Below, piece by piece: positions 50,465 through 60,030 of a stretch of 64,000 nt of DNA (positions within the stretch are counted from its first letter, which is position 1; every line of letters starts with the position of its first letter). Origin of the DNA: CAYVIB01 sp964451365 (lineage in GTDB: Bacteria > Pseudomonadota > Gammaproteobacteria > Pseudomonadales > Cellvibrionaceae). The stretch spans positions 4,861-68,860 of the forward strand of contig CAYVIB010000031.1 of assembly GCA_964451365.1 (NCBI GenBank), read 5' to 3'. Under the pieces are notes generated by a model that was given only the letters and a program-made list of their open reading frames with translations, searched no databases and had not been told where the DNA came from. The position numbers and the translations under genes were made by a program.

Positions 50465-52402
50465 CTATAAATCGGTGCGGAACGGCTCTGCTGGCAGTCC
50501 TTCCTTATCCATCAGGTTCGCGTCCTCGGGGTTGTCGCTCCAGGCGTATCGTAGTGAAGCCGGCGTAACGCCCGACAGGGGAAGCACAACCCGACCGCGT
50601 TTTATTCTTCCTTCTACCGTTATAAATTTTCCGTCCTCGCCGGCGATTTCAAAGCCGGCAACAACTGAATTTTTGTCAGCCGTTTTCAACTGGCCGTGGT
50701 GCTTAAATTGCACGATTAACCGATCGCCTTTTACCTGGGCCGACTCGAATACCGGGCCGCGAAAATGAACTTTATCTTTACCGTAAGTGCGGTTCAGCGC
50801 GATACGCGCAAGTCGTTCGCCGACGGTTTTCTTGTCGCGAGGGTGAATATCCTTTGCATCGCCGACGTCGATAATAACCGCCTGGCCGGTATTTTCCAGC
50901 GCCAGCGCCGCGGTCTGGGACTCGCGCAAAATAGCCCACGGGCTTGCGTCTTCCGTGTCACCGTGGGAGTTGAAGTTGGCCAGCTGTACCCAATAAAAAG
51001 GCATGTCCGGATTGTTCCAGCGGGTTCGCCAGTCGGTAATCATTGTCTTGAACTGTTCACGATATTCCGCTGCCTCTTCGGCATTGCCTGCGTTGGATTC
51101 GCCCTGGTACCAGATAACACCCTTGATCGGAGTGTTAAACAAAGGGTGTAGCATTTTATTGTAGAGCGCGGTGTCGGTTTGGTTGATATTGTCCAGTATC
51201 GATACCGTTACCTTGTCCGGTCTTAGTTTCCACTCGCCGGCAAGGGATCGGCGTTCTCCGTTTGAAATCTCCAGGTACAGCAATTCCGCGTCGGAATAAA
51301 TGCCGCCGCCACCGCCGGTATCTTCAACCCGGACGGCGATCTGGTTTTCCCCTGCCTTTAAAAACTTTGCCGGTACTTTGTAAGTCCGGGCAACATCATA
51401 GGCGTTGGTTTCGCCTACCCTGTTGCCGTTAATCCAGGTAATGTCGTTGTCGTCGATGCGACCCAACCCCAAAACAATGTCCCTGGCTGCTTCGGCTTCG
51501 CTCAGGCGAAAGGACTTGCGGTACCAGATCACGCCGTCCATGCCTTCATACCCCCGCTTTTCCCACAGGCCGGGCGCCTTGATTTTCAACCAGTCGTTGT
51601 CGTTGATATTGGCCGCGCTCCAGTCGGCGTCGGCTTCGGTCACGTGATCGACCACGACGTTTGGCCAGCGTTGCAGCGTTTTTTTCGTGACGGCCGCGCG
51701 CTGCTCGCTCTTTGCTGTCAGTTCGTTGATACGGGCGGCCGTTGATTGTGGCGTTGCGCCGAGTGCCGCGGAACTCATCCACGATTCAATATTGCTGCCA
51801 CCCCAGGTAGCATTGATCAAACCGACAGGCACGGCGGTTTCGGCATTTATTCTTTTGGCAAAGTACCAGCCCACACCGCTGAATTCCGGCAGGTGTTCCT
51901 GCATTGCCGGCAACCATTGTCCGCCAGCCAGTTCATCGACGGGGCTCACCGCCCAGCTTTTGGGAATTTTAAAATGCCGGATTTGCTTATTGTTGGTTGA
52001 GCTTATTTCCGCTTCCGCATCGGTGGTGTTTCTTAACGGCCATTCCATATTGGACTGTCCGGAGGCCACCCACACATCGCCAATTAAAATATCCTTTACC
52101 GTTATCAGTTCGTCTCCGTCCGAAATAGTCAATTGAAACGGCCCGCCCGCCGCACGCTCGTCGAATGTGGTTCGCCACTGTCCATTTTTATCGCTTTGCA
52201 CGCGTTGCGTTTTTCCGGCAAATTCAATGCTAATGGTGATGCCTGGAGACGCTGTTCCCCAAACCGGAATCGGTTCGTTGCGTTGCAAAACCGCGCCATC
52301 CCGCAGTAGTTGAGGCAGCTTTATTTCCGCGTGCGCGCCACCTGCAGTCAAAAGAAGCAGAGCAGCCCAGGTTAAGAAAGGATTTTTATAATTGATGCTC
52401 AT
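50465..52402 (-). CDS. SGNH-family acetylesterase (sialate O-acetylesterase-like), exported
   Basis: The 645-residue protein has a signal peptide (cleavage near GGAHA) and an SGNH esterase domain with the catalytic Ser in WVASGQSNMEWPL. Further blocks are GVGWYFAKRINAETAVPVGL and GVIWYQGESNAGNAEE. The His is in DIHPRDKKTVGERLARI. A galactose-binding-like insert is present near 230-380. Such enzymes remove O-acetyl groups from xylan, pectin or sialic acid; xylan is the natural guess given the GH genes nearby. It is a single gene. Confidence 0.84.
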   Translation of the reverse strand: MSINYKNPFLTWAALLLLTAGGAHAEIKLPQLLRDGAVLQRNEPIPVWGTASPGITISIEFAGKTQRVQSDKNGQWRTTFDERAAGGPFQLTISDGDELITVKDILIGDVWVASGQSNMEWPLRNTTDAEAEISSTNNKQIRHFKIPKSWAVSPVDELAGGQWLPAMQEHLPEFSGVGWYFAKRINAETAVPVGLINATWGGSNIESWMSSAALGATPQSTAARINELTAKSEQRAAVTKKTLQRWPNVVVDHVTEADADWSAANINDNDWLKIKAPGLWEKRGYEGMDGVIWYRKSFRLSEAEAARDIVLGLGRIDDNDITWINGNRVGETNAYDVARTYKVPAKFLKAGENQIAVRVEDTGGGGGIYSDAELLYLEISNGERRSLAGEWKLRPDKVTVSILDNINQTDTALYNKMLHPLFNTPIKGVIWYQGESNAGNAEEAAEYREQFKTMITDWRTRWNNPDMPFYWVQLANFNSHGDTEDASPWAILRESQTAALALENTGQAVIIDVGDAKDIHPRDKKTVGERLARIALNRTYGKDKVHFRGPVFESAQVKGDRLIVQFKHHGQLKTADKNSVVAGFEIAGEDGKFITVEGRIKRGRVVLPLSGVTPASLRYAWSDNPEDANLMDKEGLPAEPFRTDL

Positions 52403-52597
52403 TTTTTTCCCGTTACTGTTATCGTTGATTTATTGATAATGCTCGCTTTACTTCTGCGAAAAACATTCTGGATGCAAAAAAATATGACTTTATCGGGGAA
52501 TGCAATTTACATCAAATAAGGCGAATTGAAAGTGATACTTTAGTCTTGTATTGCTTTTTACTGATAAAAACGGAGACGGCGGGACACGCTTTTTGCG

Positions 52598-53494
52598 TTA
52601 CTGGATTAACACCCGCCATGCCCAGACGCTCAGTAACGATAGCATCAGGCTGTAACCCACGATGGCCGAAGCCAATCGTGGAGCAAGTTGATATGCCATC
52701 GCCAGTACGCCAGCGGAAATCATTGCCGGCATCGCGGCTTCCAGAACCACCACGTCCGCAACCAGGCCCTCCAGTCCTAGCAGCATGGCCAGTGCGAGCG
52801 CAAACGCCGGTGCGAGAATCAGGATAAGGACCAGCGCGACGGCAAGTGGACCAACATCTTCCCGCGCGAGTTTCAGCCGCCATTGCAGGCCCACGGCGAC
52901 CATGACCACCGGTACAAGTGTGGATGCCAGGCGTGGCAGGATATCGCTTAACCAGGCGGGATAGCCGATAAACCGCAACGCAAAGGCGAGCGGCAGGGCG
53001 ATAAAAGGCGGAAAACTGATGATATGGCGCCACAGCGACGAGGATTTGCCGGTGTCGTTGGAATAATATCCGGCCACGACGATACCCAGTGTATTGAGAG
53101 CGAGAAAGGTGCCGAACTGGTCGTAAAGAATGGCATAGGGAACGGCATCGTTTCCAAGATGCGCTTCAATAAGCGGGATACCGACAAAGCCGGTATTCCC
53201 CAGAGTGACGACAAGCATCATGGCGCCGGTGACAGGGCGCGACCATTTGCAGTACCGGGCACTGACAAAGGTGATGCCGGCGCTGAAAGCCATCACCGCC
53301 CATGCCATTAATACCGGTATGAGGGCGCGATGGTCCAGCGCGAGTTTGGGAATTTCATTTAACACCAGCGCCGGCAGTGCCACGTAAATAACATAGGCGT
53401 TTAACGCGGCAGCGGCGTTTTCCGGGAATGGCTTCAGCCGCTGGAATGCCAGCCCGAGAGTCAGGCAAACAAAAACCAATACCAGGTTTGACAA
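52598..53494 (-). CDS. AEC-family (auxin efflux carrier-like) transporter
   Basis: The 298-residue protein has about ten helices and the AEC/malate-permease pattern: an N-terminal half with LNAYVIYVALPALVLNEIPK and a mirrored C-terminal half with VVLEAAMPAMISAGVLAMAY. The TTG start at 53494 follows a G-rich site (acggggga); no ATG fits better. Family members export or take up organic acids. A link with products of the adjacent sugar-oxidation genes is possible inference. Confidence 0.8.
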   Translation of the reverse strand: MSNLVLVFVCLTLGLAFQRLKPFPENAAAALNAYVIYVALPALVLNEIPKLALDHRALIPVLMAWAVMAFSAGITFVSARYCKWSRPVTGAMMLVVTLGNTGFVGIPLIEAHLGNDAVPYAILYDQFGTFLALNTLGIVVAGYYSNDTGKSSSLWRHIISFPPFIALPLAFALRFIGYPAWLSDILPRLASTLVPVVMVAVGLQWRLKLAREDVGPLAVALVLILILAPAFALALAMLLGLEGLVADVVVLEAAMPAMISAGVLAMAYQLAPRLASAIVGYSLMLSLLSVWAWRVLIQ

Positions 53495-53605
53495 ATTTTC
53501 CCCCGTTGGAATTGTCGACAGGACAGAATCGGCATTTGCCGACGGGGAATAATAACAGAATAGGTCGAGGGACCGGTTACCGACGAAACCAGTGTATTCC
53601 CCGGA

Positions 53606-55048
53606 TCATGGGCTACCGTACACCTCAAATTCATACAGGGAATATCCCCACGCGGGTAAGGCGCGTTGCTTGCCGAACATCCGGACGTATCGGGCTTCGA
53701 CCGGTTCAAAACGGATTTCGTCCATACCGCCATCGCCATTTTTCTCCGTGTACACGCTATGCCAGTTTTCCAACGTGTCCGCCACCTGTATTTCATACTG
53801 TTTGGCGAAAGCGCCTTCCCAGCTCAACGTGACGCGGTCGACTCGATAGGGCTCGCCGAGATCGACATAAATCCAACCGGGGTCTTCAAAATCGCTGGAC
53901 CATCTTGTTTCACTGTCGGCATCGATCACATGAAGCGGATTGCCGCTGATCCGACGGCTTTCGTTGCTTGAGCTTACCGCCGTGACACCGTGGTAGCGGG
54001 CGAGATTGCCACTGGCTTTTTCAGATACGAAAACCTGAAATTGGGTGGTGTCTGTAAATCCTTTTGCATTGCGGGCCTGTATCTGAATTGTCGCCGCACC
54101 GGTTTGCCCCTCGGAAAAATCCAGTCGCAGACGGTTTCTATTTGCGACTGCGGCGGATACAAGCTTGCTGTTGGTGTTTTCGATGACGGCAAATTCCAGC
54201 CGTGAACCGTTCGTGTGATGGGCAATTTGATTCAGGTCGATAAAGCTTTCGACCAGGTCGGTATCGTTTTCGAATTCGGCATCGGGTATTTTTCCTATCA
54301 TCGGGTAGCCAGTCAGCCAGCGGACGCCATTTTTTAACAGCGTCTGGTAACCGGGGTTTTCCTTTGTCTCCAGGCTATGGCCAAGCGTCAGGCACATCAC
54401 CTTGCCTTTGCGCCAGGGTTTCGACCACATTACCGGGTGGTTTTCCGCTCGCGCGATCACGTCGATACCGGTATTGGGTTGTACGTAATAAAGTTCGTCG
54501 TGGACCAGGAAATCCTCGGAGGCAAGCGCAACCGGATGCTGTGTCTGGTCGCCAAAGCCGTAGTCGTAACCCCACCATTCGTCGTGCGTAATAACGGTAA
54601 ATTTTTCCGGCTCGTTCGCCGGCCCGCCGATATAACGGCCACCAATAATTTCCTCGTGGAATTCGGAATTCAAGAAGCTGATCAGTCCCGCGTGCAGGGT
54701 AAGGAATGCCTTGCCATTGCCAATAAATCGATGGAGGGCGTCCAGTTGTGCCTGTGTCGGCGTCAGCAACAGGGAGTTGCTGATCAGCAGGTCGTAACGT
54801 CCTAAATTGCTGTCGTTAAGCGAGTTGAGGTCGTCGCTGATATCCACGGTGACGATACCGTTTAGAATTTCCACCACTTTGTCGTTATGGAATTCGTGTA
54901 TCCAGGGTGGATAAGGATAATTGTGATCGACGGCGTTTCCGTTGCCGGTAATGATCAGGGCGCGAGGCAATTCAGCCGCTGATATGAGTATCGATTGACA
55001 GAAAAGTAAAATAAAAAAAATGACGGTGTTACATTTTACTGGTCGCAT
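53606..55048 (-). CDS. ThuA-domain protein with C-terminal CBM32-like (F5/8 type C) module
   Basis: The 480-residue exported protein has a signal peptide (cleavage near SAAE). A ThuA-like glutamine-amidotransferase-fold domain spans about 27-235 (RALIITGNGNAVDHNYPYPP, FLTLHAGLISFLNSEFHEEI, GKVMCLTLGHSLETKENPGY). An Ig-like linker domain follows (about 250-335), then a discoidin-type binding module (about 345-480: VIDADSETRWSSDFEDPGW, RVDRVTLSWEGAF). ThuA proteins act on sugars in oxidative disaccharide pathways or bind them. The gene ends the same-strand group with the PQQ dehydrogenase, 25 bp apart. Confidence 0.83.
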   Translation of the reverse strand: MRPVKCNTVIFFILLFCQSILISAAELPRALIITGNGNAVDHNYPYPPWIHEFHNDKVVEILNGIVTVDISDDLNSLNDSNLGRYDLLISNSLLLTPTQAQLDALHRFIGNGKAFLTLHAGLISFLNSEFHEEIIGGRYIGGPANEPEKFTVITHDEWWGYDYGFGDQTQHPVALASEDFLVHDELYYVQPNTGIDVIARAENHPVMWSKPWRKGKVMCLTLGHSLETKENPGYQTLLKNGVRWLTGYPMIGKIPDAEFENDTDLVESFIDLNQIAHHTNGSRLEFAVIENTNSKLVSAAVANRNRLRLDFSEGQTGAATIQIQARNAKGFTDTTQFQVFVSEKASGNLARYHGVTAVSSSNESRRISGNPLHVIDADSETRWSSDFEDPGWIYVDLGEPYRVDRVTLSWEGAFAKQYEIQVADTLENWHSVYTEKNGDGGMDEIRFEPVEARYVRMFGKQRALPAWGYSLYEFEVYGSP

Positions 55049-55073
55049 GACTTTCTCCTTTAGAAGCCGCCTT

Positions 55074-56534
55074 TTAAAGCAGCCTTTCTTTAATAGGCGT
55101 TAGTTTCAGTATCCGGTCCGGCTGATTGAGTACGACATAAATCGCGCCGTCGGGTCCGGTAGTGGTTTCCCGCAGTTGGCCGTGGCCCTTGAGAATAATT
55201 TCCTCGTGCATAATTTTATGTCCGTCCACATCGAGCAGGCGGAGTTCTTCGAATTTCAGCGAGCTCAGTAACAACTTGCCTTTCCAGCGCGGGAATAAGT
55301 CATGGTTGTAAAAGGACAGCCCGGACACCGCAATGGAAGGCCGGTAATAGCGTACCGGTTGTTGCATGTCTTTGTGACGACGATTGGGTGTCAATACGGT
55401 ACCGTCGTAATTGATGCCGTAGGAAATGCTCGGCCAGCCATAGTTTTTTCCCGCCAGGATCACATTGATCTCATCCCCACCCTTGGGACCGTGCTCGGCT
55501 GCCCAGATGTCGCCGGTGTCGGGATGCATTGCCATTCCCTGTGGGTTGCGGTGACCGTGGGAATAGATGGTGGCGAGGGCGTGTTTGTTGGTTGAAAACG
55601 GGTTCGACGGCGGAATCCTTCCATCCTTGTGAACGCGGTGAATTTTTCCATTTGGCAATCCCAGGTTCTGCGCATCCTCGCGCGAGTATCGGTCGCCAAC
55701 GGAAACATAAAGCAAACCGTTTTTATCGAACACAACGCGACAGCCATAGTGATAGGGGGCGGTTGAAGCGTAGGTATCGTGCGGCGCCTCGAAGACGGTT
55801 TCCTCATCGATCCACCGGTGGTTTTTTATGCGGCCGCGCACTACGCGTGCCATGCTTAAATTTTTCCCGTCGTCCGTGGCGTGGTCCAGGACGTGACTGT
55901 AGGAAAGGTAGATCCATCCGTTCTCGGCGTGGTTGGGGTCGACGGTGACATCCAGCAGTCCGCCCTGAATGTATTTTTCCTGGCGCAGGGCTGGCGAGAT
56001 AAACGGTGTGTCCCGTATTGGCTCTTCCAGTAACTTACCGTTTTTCACCATCCGAAGATTGCCATCGCGTTCGGTGACAAGCGCGGTGTTTTTATCGATA
56101 AAGTCGATTGCCCAGGGCGTCGCCAGGTTCTTTGCGAAAACCTCGATTTTTACCGAGTAGTCCAGTGTTTCCAGCGTGCCGGGTAATTCCGGTTCGGGCG
56201 CGTTTGCCGAAGCGGCGGTGCTGCCGGCCTGCTCGATGTAAGTCACCACCTGGTTGATTTCCTCGCCGGAAAGTACCACGCCAAACGCGGGCATGCCTTT
56301 GTCGGGCACACCGTTTTGAATTGTTTTGGCAATGCTGGCCCGGTCACCACCGTGTAGCCACTCCTCGTCGAGCAGGTCGGGACCACGCGCGCCGCGCAGG
56401 TCGCCACCATGGCACGATGCACACAGGGCGTTGTAAACCGTCTCGCCTTTGCTTGCGGCGCTGGCGGGAAAAGAGGCCAGGCATAAGGTGGAAAAAAGGG
56501 CTGAAAATAAAACGTTCGGTTTAAAGTTTTTCAT
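55074..56534 (-). CDS. Cytochrome c - PQQ-dependent sugar dehydrogenase fusion
   Basis: The 486-residue exported protein starts with a signal peptide. A class I cytochrome c domain follows (about 28-105), with heme motif CASCH (38-42) and likely axial Met81 in KGMPAFG. A soluble-glucose-dehydrogenase-type beta-propeller spans about 125-486, with VTERDGNLRMVKNGKLL, GGLLDVTVDPNHAENGWIYL and EHGPKGGDEINVILAGKNYG. The layout suggests periplasmic oxidation of an aldose to the lactone with electrons passed directly to the fused cytochrome. Its gene precedes the ThuA-CBM32 gene by 25 bp, suggesting one operon. No PQQ synthesis genes are in the window. Confidence 0.86.
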   Translation of the reverse strand: MKNFKPNVLFSALFSTLCLASFPASAASKGETVYNALCASCHGGDLRGARGPDLLDEEWLHGGDRASIAKTIQNGVPDKGMPAFGVVLSGEEINQVVTYIEQAGSTAASANAPEPELPGTLETLDYSVKIEVFAKNLATPWAIDFIDKNTALVTERDGNLRMVKNGKLLEEPIRDTPFISPALRQEKYIQGGLLDVTVDPNHAENGWIYLSYSHVLDHATDDGKNLSMARVVRGRIKNHRWIDEETVFEAPHDTYASTAPYHYGCRVVFDKNGLLYVSVGDRYSREDAQNLGLPNGKIHRVHKDGRIPPSNPFSTNKHALATIYSHGHRNPQGMAMHPDTGDIWAAEHGPKGGDEINVILAGKNYGWPSISYGINYDGTVLTPNRRHKDMQQPVRYYRPSIAVSGLSFYNHDLFPRWKGKLLLSSLKFEELRLLDVDGHKIMHEEIILKGHGQLRETTTGPDGAIYVVLNQPDRILKLTPIKERLL

Positions 56535-56691
56535 ATCTCAACTCTGGCTAACTATATATGGGGCTAAAAATATACGGGGCTAAAAATACACAAGGGCTAA
56601 ACAAACACGGCTAAACGGTGCCAGAGCCGGACCGGGAAGGCTTGTAAAAATGCGCAGTTGGGGATTATTTGCTAAGAGCTGGTATTAAGGG

Positions 56692-57534
56692 TTACCCGAG
56701 GTAGGAGAGGCTGTTTTCGTCCAGGAAAAACCGGTTGAGCGGCAGTTGGCTTTCCCGGTACCGCGTGGGGGTGATACCGGCATAAGCCTTGAAGTCGTGA
56801 TTGAAATGCGCCTGGTCGTAATAGCCGGAAAGCATTGCTACATCGGTCAGTGCCAGGTTTGCATCGTGCAGGAATCTGAAGCTGGTCTGGAAGCGTATCA
56901 TGCGCAGCAATTGCTTTGGCGAAAGGCCGACAAAGTCCCTGAACAGGGTTTGCAGGCGCCGGTGCCCGATTCCCAGTTGTTGCCGAAGTGTATCGATATT
57001 CAGCTCATCCTGGTCCTCGAGCAGGATTCGGACCGCCCGGTCGACCAGTTGGTAGGATTTGCTTGCGGCTTTTTTTTCCGCCAGCGCCAGGCGGAAATAC
57101 CGGTTGGCGAAATCGACAAATGTTTCGAAGTCCGACGTGGAGAAAATCCGGTCGAGCAGGGGGGCGGCATCGAGGTTCAGGACATCATTAACAGGGATAC
57201 TCTGGTCTCGAAGGTCGTGAATGGGCTCACGGGTAAAGACGGAAAAACCATGCGGGTAAAACTTGATGCCGAAATAGCACTGTTCCCCATTGGTTTCAAT
57301 GTCGTAATAGCGGGTCATCTGGCCGATCAATTCAGCGTTCGGGTTGCGGCTGTAGCCGCCAGGGGAGTCGCTGCGCATGACGGTGCTGTTGATATTGAAG
57401 ACAACTTCCTGGCAACCGTCGGGGTAGGTCCTGTCCCGTATGGGCACGCCCGGCTCTCCCCGAATCATCCAATAGCTGGCGATGTAGGGACGCAGGGCGG
57501 CGGCTGGAGCGATTTCTCGAAATTGCATGGGCAT
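56692..57534 (-). CDS. AraC-family transcriptional regulator
   Basis: The 280-residue protein has an N-terminal sensor domain of the DUF6597 type (MQFREIAPAAALRPYIASYW, then MIRGEPGVPIRDRTYPDGCQ) and a C-terminal AraC HTH (about 175-275) with YYDQAHFNHDFKAYAGITPT. Such proteins are often near GFA-type or antibiotic-response genes. The start at 57534 has ggag at six bases; a TTG at 57552 is weaker. The GFA gene diverges from it across 109 bp and is the probable target. Confidence 0.85.
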   Translation of the reverse strand: MPMQFREIAPAAALRPYIASYWMIRGEPGVPIRDRTYPDGCQEVVFNINSTVMRSDSPGGYSRNPNAELIGQMTRYYDIETNGEQCYFGIKFYPHGFSVFTREPIHDLRDQSIPVNDVLNLDAAPLLDRIFSTSDFETFVDFANRYFRLALAEKKAASKSYQLVDRAVRILLEDQDELNIDTLRQQLGIGHRRLQTLFRDFVGLSPKQLLRMIRFQTSFRFLHDANLALTDVAMLSGYYDQAHFNHDFKAYAGITPTRYRESQLPLNRFFLDENSLSYLG

Positions 57535-57643
57535 ATCATACTCCAGGGGCAATCTTCCCGTACATAAGTGACAGTGGCTGTCAGTAGCGGCGGGTTACCA
57601 TGATGTCCGTGTTTTTTACCAGGGACCATTTCGGGAGTCATCC

Positions 57644-58048
57644 ATGAAGAAAACCTACCACGGTAGCTGCCACTGCGGTGCGATAACGTACGAAGCCGAC
57701 ATAGACCTAAGTCAGGGCACCAACAAGTGCAATTGCTCAATCTGTGCCAAAACCCGTAATTGGTGCGCCATCATCAAACCGGAGGAATTCCGCCTGCTGT
57801 CGGGGCAGGACAGCGTTGGCGACTATCAATTCAATACCCAAAATAATCATCACTATTTTTGCAAACGCTGCGGTGTGCGCCCCTTCGGCCGGGGTAATGT
57901 TAAGGAGATTGGTGGCGACTATGTCTCCATTATGCTGTCGACACTGGATAATGCGAGCCCGGTGGAGTTAGTGGAGCCGCCAATAAAGTATGCCAACGGA
58001 AGGGATAACAGCTGGTGGACGGAGCCGGAGGAAATCCGGCATCTTTAG
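57644..58048 (+). CDS. GFA-family (CENP-V/glutathione-dependent formaldehyde-activating-like) protein
   Basis: The 134-residue protein has the zinc-binding Cys set of the GFA fold: GSCHCG (Cys9, Cys11), CNCSICAK (Cys29, Cys31, Cys34) and CKRCGVRPFG (Cys73, Cys76). Length is standard. The name comes from a founding member reported to speed up S-hydroxymethylglutathione formation; most members have no known reaction. It lies divergent from the AraC regulator gene. Confidence 0.87.
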   Translation: MKKTYHGSCHCGAITYEADIDLSQGTNKCNCSICAKTRNWCAIIKPEEFRLLSGQDSVGDYQFNTQNNHHYFCKRCGVRPFGRGNVKEIGGDYVSIMLSTLDNASPVELVEPPIKYANGRDNSWWTEPEEIRHL

Positions 58049-58274
58049 GGCCTGTTAACAGTAATTCGGTTATCACTGCTGGAGGCCATTTTTTGTCCGG
58101 CAAGCGGTACGCCGCGCGGACAGAAGGAGCGTAGTGTAGTCATTCTGCATAAGCGACTGATAACGCCGACAAAAAATCAGCGGGAAGCGCGTCTTTCAAC
58201 CTGTATGTGCTTGATTGATTTCAGGGAGTGTTGGACACGGGCGGGAAAGCGGCCAAATTCGGTCACTCATTTGC

Positions 58275-58312
58275 AAAAAAAAAGCTGGGGTCCGATTCCG
58301 GCACCCCAGCTT
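58275..58312 (-). terminator. Strong rho-independent terminator of the GH51 gene
   Basis: On the minus strand the stem AAGCTGGGGT/ACCCCAGCTT is followed by a run of T. It lies 18 bp after the GH51 stop codon. Confidence 0.9.
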
Positions 58313-58330
58313 CGAGAGCGAAAACACTAC

Positions 58331-59872
58331 TTAATAAAGTTCAACCACCACCACGGATTTTGCCGGCAAGTCCAAAACCAATTTACCGTCTTTGGCTTTC
58401 GCGGAATATTTTTCCGGCTTGATGTTGTTGGGCTTGTCAAAGGTGTTATGCGCGTCCATTTTTTCCGCCGTTAACACCTGTCCTTTCGCGCCTTTAACTT
58501 TTTCGTCCATATCGATTTCCAAATTGGCGCTCTCGTGAGGATTCAGGTTGGCGAGCGACAGCCAGATCTTGCCATCCTTGCCCCTGGCGGCGGATACGCT
58601 GATGCCGGGTACGGAGTCGCCGTCGAATTTGTACCGTGGCAAATTATCAATATCCGAATTCAGTGCGGTCGCGCCTTGGAAAGGAATATGCATTTTGAAC
58701 GTGTGGTAGGTGGGCGTCAGCAGCATTTTTTCCTTGTCGGTAAGAATCATCGCCTGCAACACATTGATCATCTGTGCAATGTTGGTCAGGCGCACACGCT
58801 CGGCATATTTATGGAACATGTTGAAGTTGACCGCCGCAACCAGTGCGTCCCGCAGGCTGTTTTGCTGATACAGGAAACCGGGGTTCTCGCCTTCCTCCAC
58901 ATCGTACCAGGTGCCCCACTCATCCATGAAAAAGCCGATTCTTTTTTCCGGGTCGTGCTTGTCCAGTATCGCAATGTTTTCTTTCAGGTAATCGTCCAGC
59001 AGCAAGGTTTGTTTGAACGTGGAAAACCATTCACTTTCCGGAAAACCCAGCGCCTTGCCTTTCACGTCCCACTTGCCCGTTGGCCGGGTGTAGTAGTGGT
59101 GGCTTATGGCGTCCAGGCGGAAGCTCCAGTTGGGCTCGATCTGGGACAGGGTTTCGGTCCAGTCGGTCAATTCGCTGTGACCACCACTGGCGATCATAAT
59201 CGGTTGGTTGCCCTCGGGCGTTTTGACGAAGCTGGCGTAACGCTTGTAGAGGTCCGCGTAATACTCCGGCGTCATGTTGCCGCCGCAGCCCCAGCTTTCG
59301 TTGCCGATAGCGAAATATTTAACTTTCCACGGTTTGTCGCGGCCATTTTCCCGGCGCAGGTTGGCCAGTGTCGAGTCGCCCTCGGCGGTCATATATTCCA
59401 GCCAGTCCATCATCTCGCCGGCGGTGGCGGTGGCGAGATTGGCGTTGACGTACACGTCCGAACCCAGCATCTCCGCAAGATTTAAAAACTCATGCGTACC
59501 AAAGGAATTGTCCTCGACAACACCGCCCCAGAATGCGTTGATGGTTTTCGGTCGTTTGTCCCTCGGGCCGATGCCATCGCGCCAGTGGTAAATATCCGCA
59601 TAGCAGCCACCGGGCCAACGCATTACCGGCACCTGCAACGCTTTCAGCGCCTTGAGTACGTCCTTGCGGTAGCCCTTGGTGTTGGGGATACTGGAATCCT
59701 CACCCACCCAGATACCCTCGTAGATACCGCGCCCCAGGTGCTCGACAAACTGGCCGTAAATATCTTTATCGATTTCGGGACCGGGGTTTTTGGTATCGAT
59801 ACTGATAACGGTATTGGCAACGGTGGAAGCGCAGATGCTGAATAAACTGATAATCGTTAGTAGCTTTCGCAT
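58331..59872 (-). CDS. GH51 alpha-L-arabinofuranosidase, exported
   Basis: The enzyme removes arabinofuranosyl side groups from arabinoxylan or arabinan. The 513-residue protein has a signal peptide (cleavage near STVAN). The GH51 barrel carries FVEHLGRGIYEGIWVG, MRWPGGCYADIYHWRDGIGP, AIGNESWGCGGNM with acid/base Glu192 and FMDEWGTWYD with nucleophile Glu318. A C-terminal beta-sandwich follows (about 395-513). Length is normal and there is no binding module. The start at 59872 has GGAG upstream. It is a single-gene unit with its own terminator. Confidence 0.9.
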   Translation of the reverse strand: MRKLLTIISLFSICASTVANTVISIDTKNPGPEIDKDIYGQFVEHLGRGIYEGIWVGEDSSIPNTKGYRKDVLKALKALQVPVMRWPGGCYADIYHWRDGIGPRDKRPKTINAFWGGVVEDNSFGTHEFLNLAEMLGSDVYVNANLATATAGEMMDWLEYMTAEGDSTLANLRRENGRDKPWKVKYFAIGNESWGCGGNMTPEYYADLYKRYASFVKTPEGNQPIMIASGGHSELTDWTETLSQIEPNWSFRLDAISHHYYTRPTGKWDVKGKALGFPESEWFSTFKQTLLLDDYLKENIAILDKHDPEKRIGFFMDEWGTWYDVEEGENPGFLYQQNSLRDALVAAVNFNMFHKYAERVRLTNIAQMINVLQAMILTDKEKMLLTPTYHTFKMHIPFQGATALNSDIDNLPRYKFDGDSVPGISVSAARGKDGKIWLSLANLNPHESANLEIDMDEKVKGAKGQVLTAEKMDAHNTFDKPNNIKPEKYSAKAKDGKLVLDLPAKSVVVVELY

Positions 59873-60030
59873 GGAGATACTCCATTTGTTTGGTTTTTTA
59901 TTTGGGGAAACAGAGCGATAGGACACGGCACTGGTTAACAAGCAGTATAGCTATTGACCTGCAAAAGTCATATCATACTACTAAAAAAAGGAAAAACCGA
60001 GCCCCAAAAGTCACCCCACTGTAGGTCAGA

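Noticed and set aside
58535..59485. A 316-codon + strand frame opposite the GH51 gene
   Set aside because: It is the antisense shadow of a well-supported enzyme with catalytic motifs.
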